A DNA stretch of 64,000 bases from positions 24,001 through 88,000 of the forward strand of contig JAHLWR010000001.1 of assembly GCA_019057815.1 (NCBI GenBank), read 5' to 3'. The notes below the pieces were generated by a model. It saw nothing but the letters and a program-made list of their open reading frames with translations, was not told the DNA's origin and ran no database searches. The position numbers and the translations under genes were made by a program. Positions 63,124 to 64,000 of this stretch are shown piece after piece; positions within the stretch are counted from its first letter, which is position 1, and every line of letters starts with the position of its first letter. This DNA comes from Candidatus Heimdallarchaeota archaeon (lineage in GTDB: Archaea; Asgardarchaeota; Heimdallarchaeia; Heimdallarchaeales; Heimdallarchaeaceae).

Positions 63124-64000
63124 TTATATATCCTGTGATTTCATTAATTCCACAAAGAATTCTTCGAGTGTATAACGTTCTCTTTCTAGAAGCATAAGCT
63201 GAAAATTATTTGCTGCTGCAAGTTTTATTACTTTGGATGGAACATCTGCTTCTCCTTGAATTATCAGTATTTCATCCTTAATTGACACATCCATCATACC
63301 ATTATTAACTAATATTTCATAGAAGGTTTCTGGGTTATTCACCTTAATTTTGTAGAATTCTCTATCTTTGGTTAGGAGATCATTCAAATTGCCATATTTA
63401 ACAAGATGACCTTCTGATAATATTAAAGTGGTTTCACATGTTTCCTCAACATCAGGTAGAATATGAGAGGATAGTAAGATATGTTTACCATTTCGGTTTA
63501 GATCACGTATTAGTTCAAGCATTTCTTCTCTTCCTACTGGATCTAAACCATTAGTAGGCTCGTCTATTAGTAATAAATCGGGATCATGAACAAGAGCTTG
63601 CGCCATCTTTAAACGCTGTATCATACCCGCAGAATATGTTCCAGTCTTTCTGTATCTTTGTTCCTTCAGACCTACATAATCTAAACACTCATGAGCTCGT
63701 TGCATTGCATCTGCTTTTGGCATGCCTACTAAACGACCAAAATATGTACAAACTGATACACCATCCATATCTAGTGGTATGCATTTTGCTTCAGGCATAT
63801 AACCAATTAACTGTCGAATTCTACGCGCATCTTTAGAACTGTTATAGCCCAACACATAGGATTCTCCCTCTGTAATATTCAATAACCCGATTAAACATTT
63901 AATCATAGTGGACTTTCCACTACCATTTGGTCCTAGAATCCCTAAAGTTCCACCATGAAATTCAAAATTTACGGATTCTATACCTTTTATAGGGCCATAG
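63124..64000 (-). CDS. ABC-2 type transporter ATPase (first pair), N-terminus beyond the window
   Basis: The track starts at an internal ATG (63906) just after Walker A. The open frame continues upstream to the window edge and encodes GPIKGIESVNFEFHGG and Walker A GPNGSGKST directly before MIKCLIGLLN, so the real start lies past 64000. Visible motifs: LIGYMPEAKCIPLDMDG, signature TYSAGMIQRLKMAQ, Walker B LLLIDEPTNGLDPVGREE and LLSSHILPDVEE. A C-terminal extension as in the second ATPase follows. Confidence 0.92.
   Translation of the reverse strand, partial: YGPIKGIESVNFEFHGGTLGILGPNGSGKSTMIKCLIGLLNITEGESYVLGYNSSKDARRIRQLIGYMPEAKCIPLDMDGVSVCTYFGRLVGMPKADAMQRAHECLDYVGLKEQRYRKTGTYSAGMIQRLKMAQALVHDPDLLLIDEPTNGLDPVGREEMLELIRDLNRNGKHILLSSHILPDVEETCETTLILSEGHLVKYGNLNDLLTKDREFYKIKVNNPETFYEILVNNGMMDVSIKDEILIIQGEADVPSKVIKLAAANNFQLMLLERERYTLEEFFVELMKSQDI

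Overview
The window is AT-rich and archaeal. The supporting signs are TATA-box promoters about 26 nt upstream of apparently leaderless starts, GGTGA-type ribosome sites at coupled genes, a tRNA-Tyr with a C1-G72 pair and an intron at the canonical archaeal position, two-subunit ADP-forming acyl-CoA synthetase, a PAC2-family protein, superoxide reductase, a tungsten-type aldehyde:ferredoxin oxidoreductase and an F420-type reductase. Several proteins have eukaryote-like character: a GOLPH3/Vps74 homologue, a FYVE-spaced zinc finger, a B-box/PHD-like zinc finger and a SAP-TPR protein whose C-terminus looks like the longin/roadblock-type domains seen in Asgard archaea. I infer an anaerobic Asgard-like archaeon. 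The phylum is inference, because no rRNA or ribosomal protein marker lies in the window.

Layout. 1-4 kb: a truncated GPH-type sugar symporter and a large surface protein with a P-domain. 4-9 kb: HEAT protein, GOLPH3 homologue, small zinc finger, an unrecognised protein and an AlbA_2/Schlafen-type protein, with repeat-bearing spacers. 9-16 kb: small secreted proteins and a three-gene FtsX/LolD-type ABC system. 16-18.3 kb: an accessory patch with a WIPKS-type protein ending in a PIP-box, the FYVE-like finger and a helical protein broken by an in-frame stop, surrounded by dispersed repeats shared with 6-9 kb. 18.3-22.6 kb: the SAP-TPR-longin-like protein, membrane proteins and a 340-bp GC-rich MITE-like insertion. 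22.7-28.7 kb: tungsten oxidoreductase with its ferredoxin, deazaflavin reductase, methyltransferase and superoxide reductase. 28.8-30.1 kb: a solo TnpB element with an in-frame stop. 30-31.5 kb: coiled-coil protein, PAP2 phosphatase and tRNA-Tyr.

31.8-37.4 kb holds the most striking cluster. A DUF2207-like membrane protein ends in Gly6-(Cys-Ala)6-Gly3-Arg. Its stop codon overlaps by 1 nt the start of a PqqD-radical SAM-SPASM enzyme, and a methyltransferase follows 37 nt later. This has the architecture of a peptide-modifying maturase coupled to a membrane-anchored substrate tail, and it is my best candidate for an undescribed system.

37.5-43 kb: a possible longin-like protein, an orphan 2-oxoacid:ferredoxin oxidoreductase gamma-delta fusion, PAC2 protein, MFS transporter and a regulator pair. 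43.1-53.6 kb: a tightly coupled seven-gene MoxR-DUF58 operon encoding surface and membrane proteins. 53.7-60.3 kb: acyl-CoA synthetase (ADP-forming) subunits, a zinc-ribbon membrane protein, AlaX editing protein, MBL hydrolase with a zinc-ribbon coiled-coil partner, and a YjjX-type NTPase. 60.4-64 kb: a four-gene ABC-2 export module with two ATPase-permease pairs, running off the window end.
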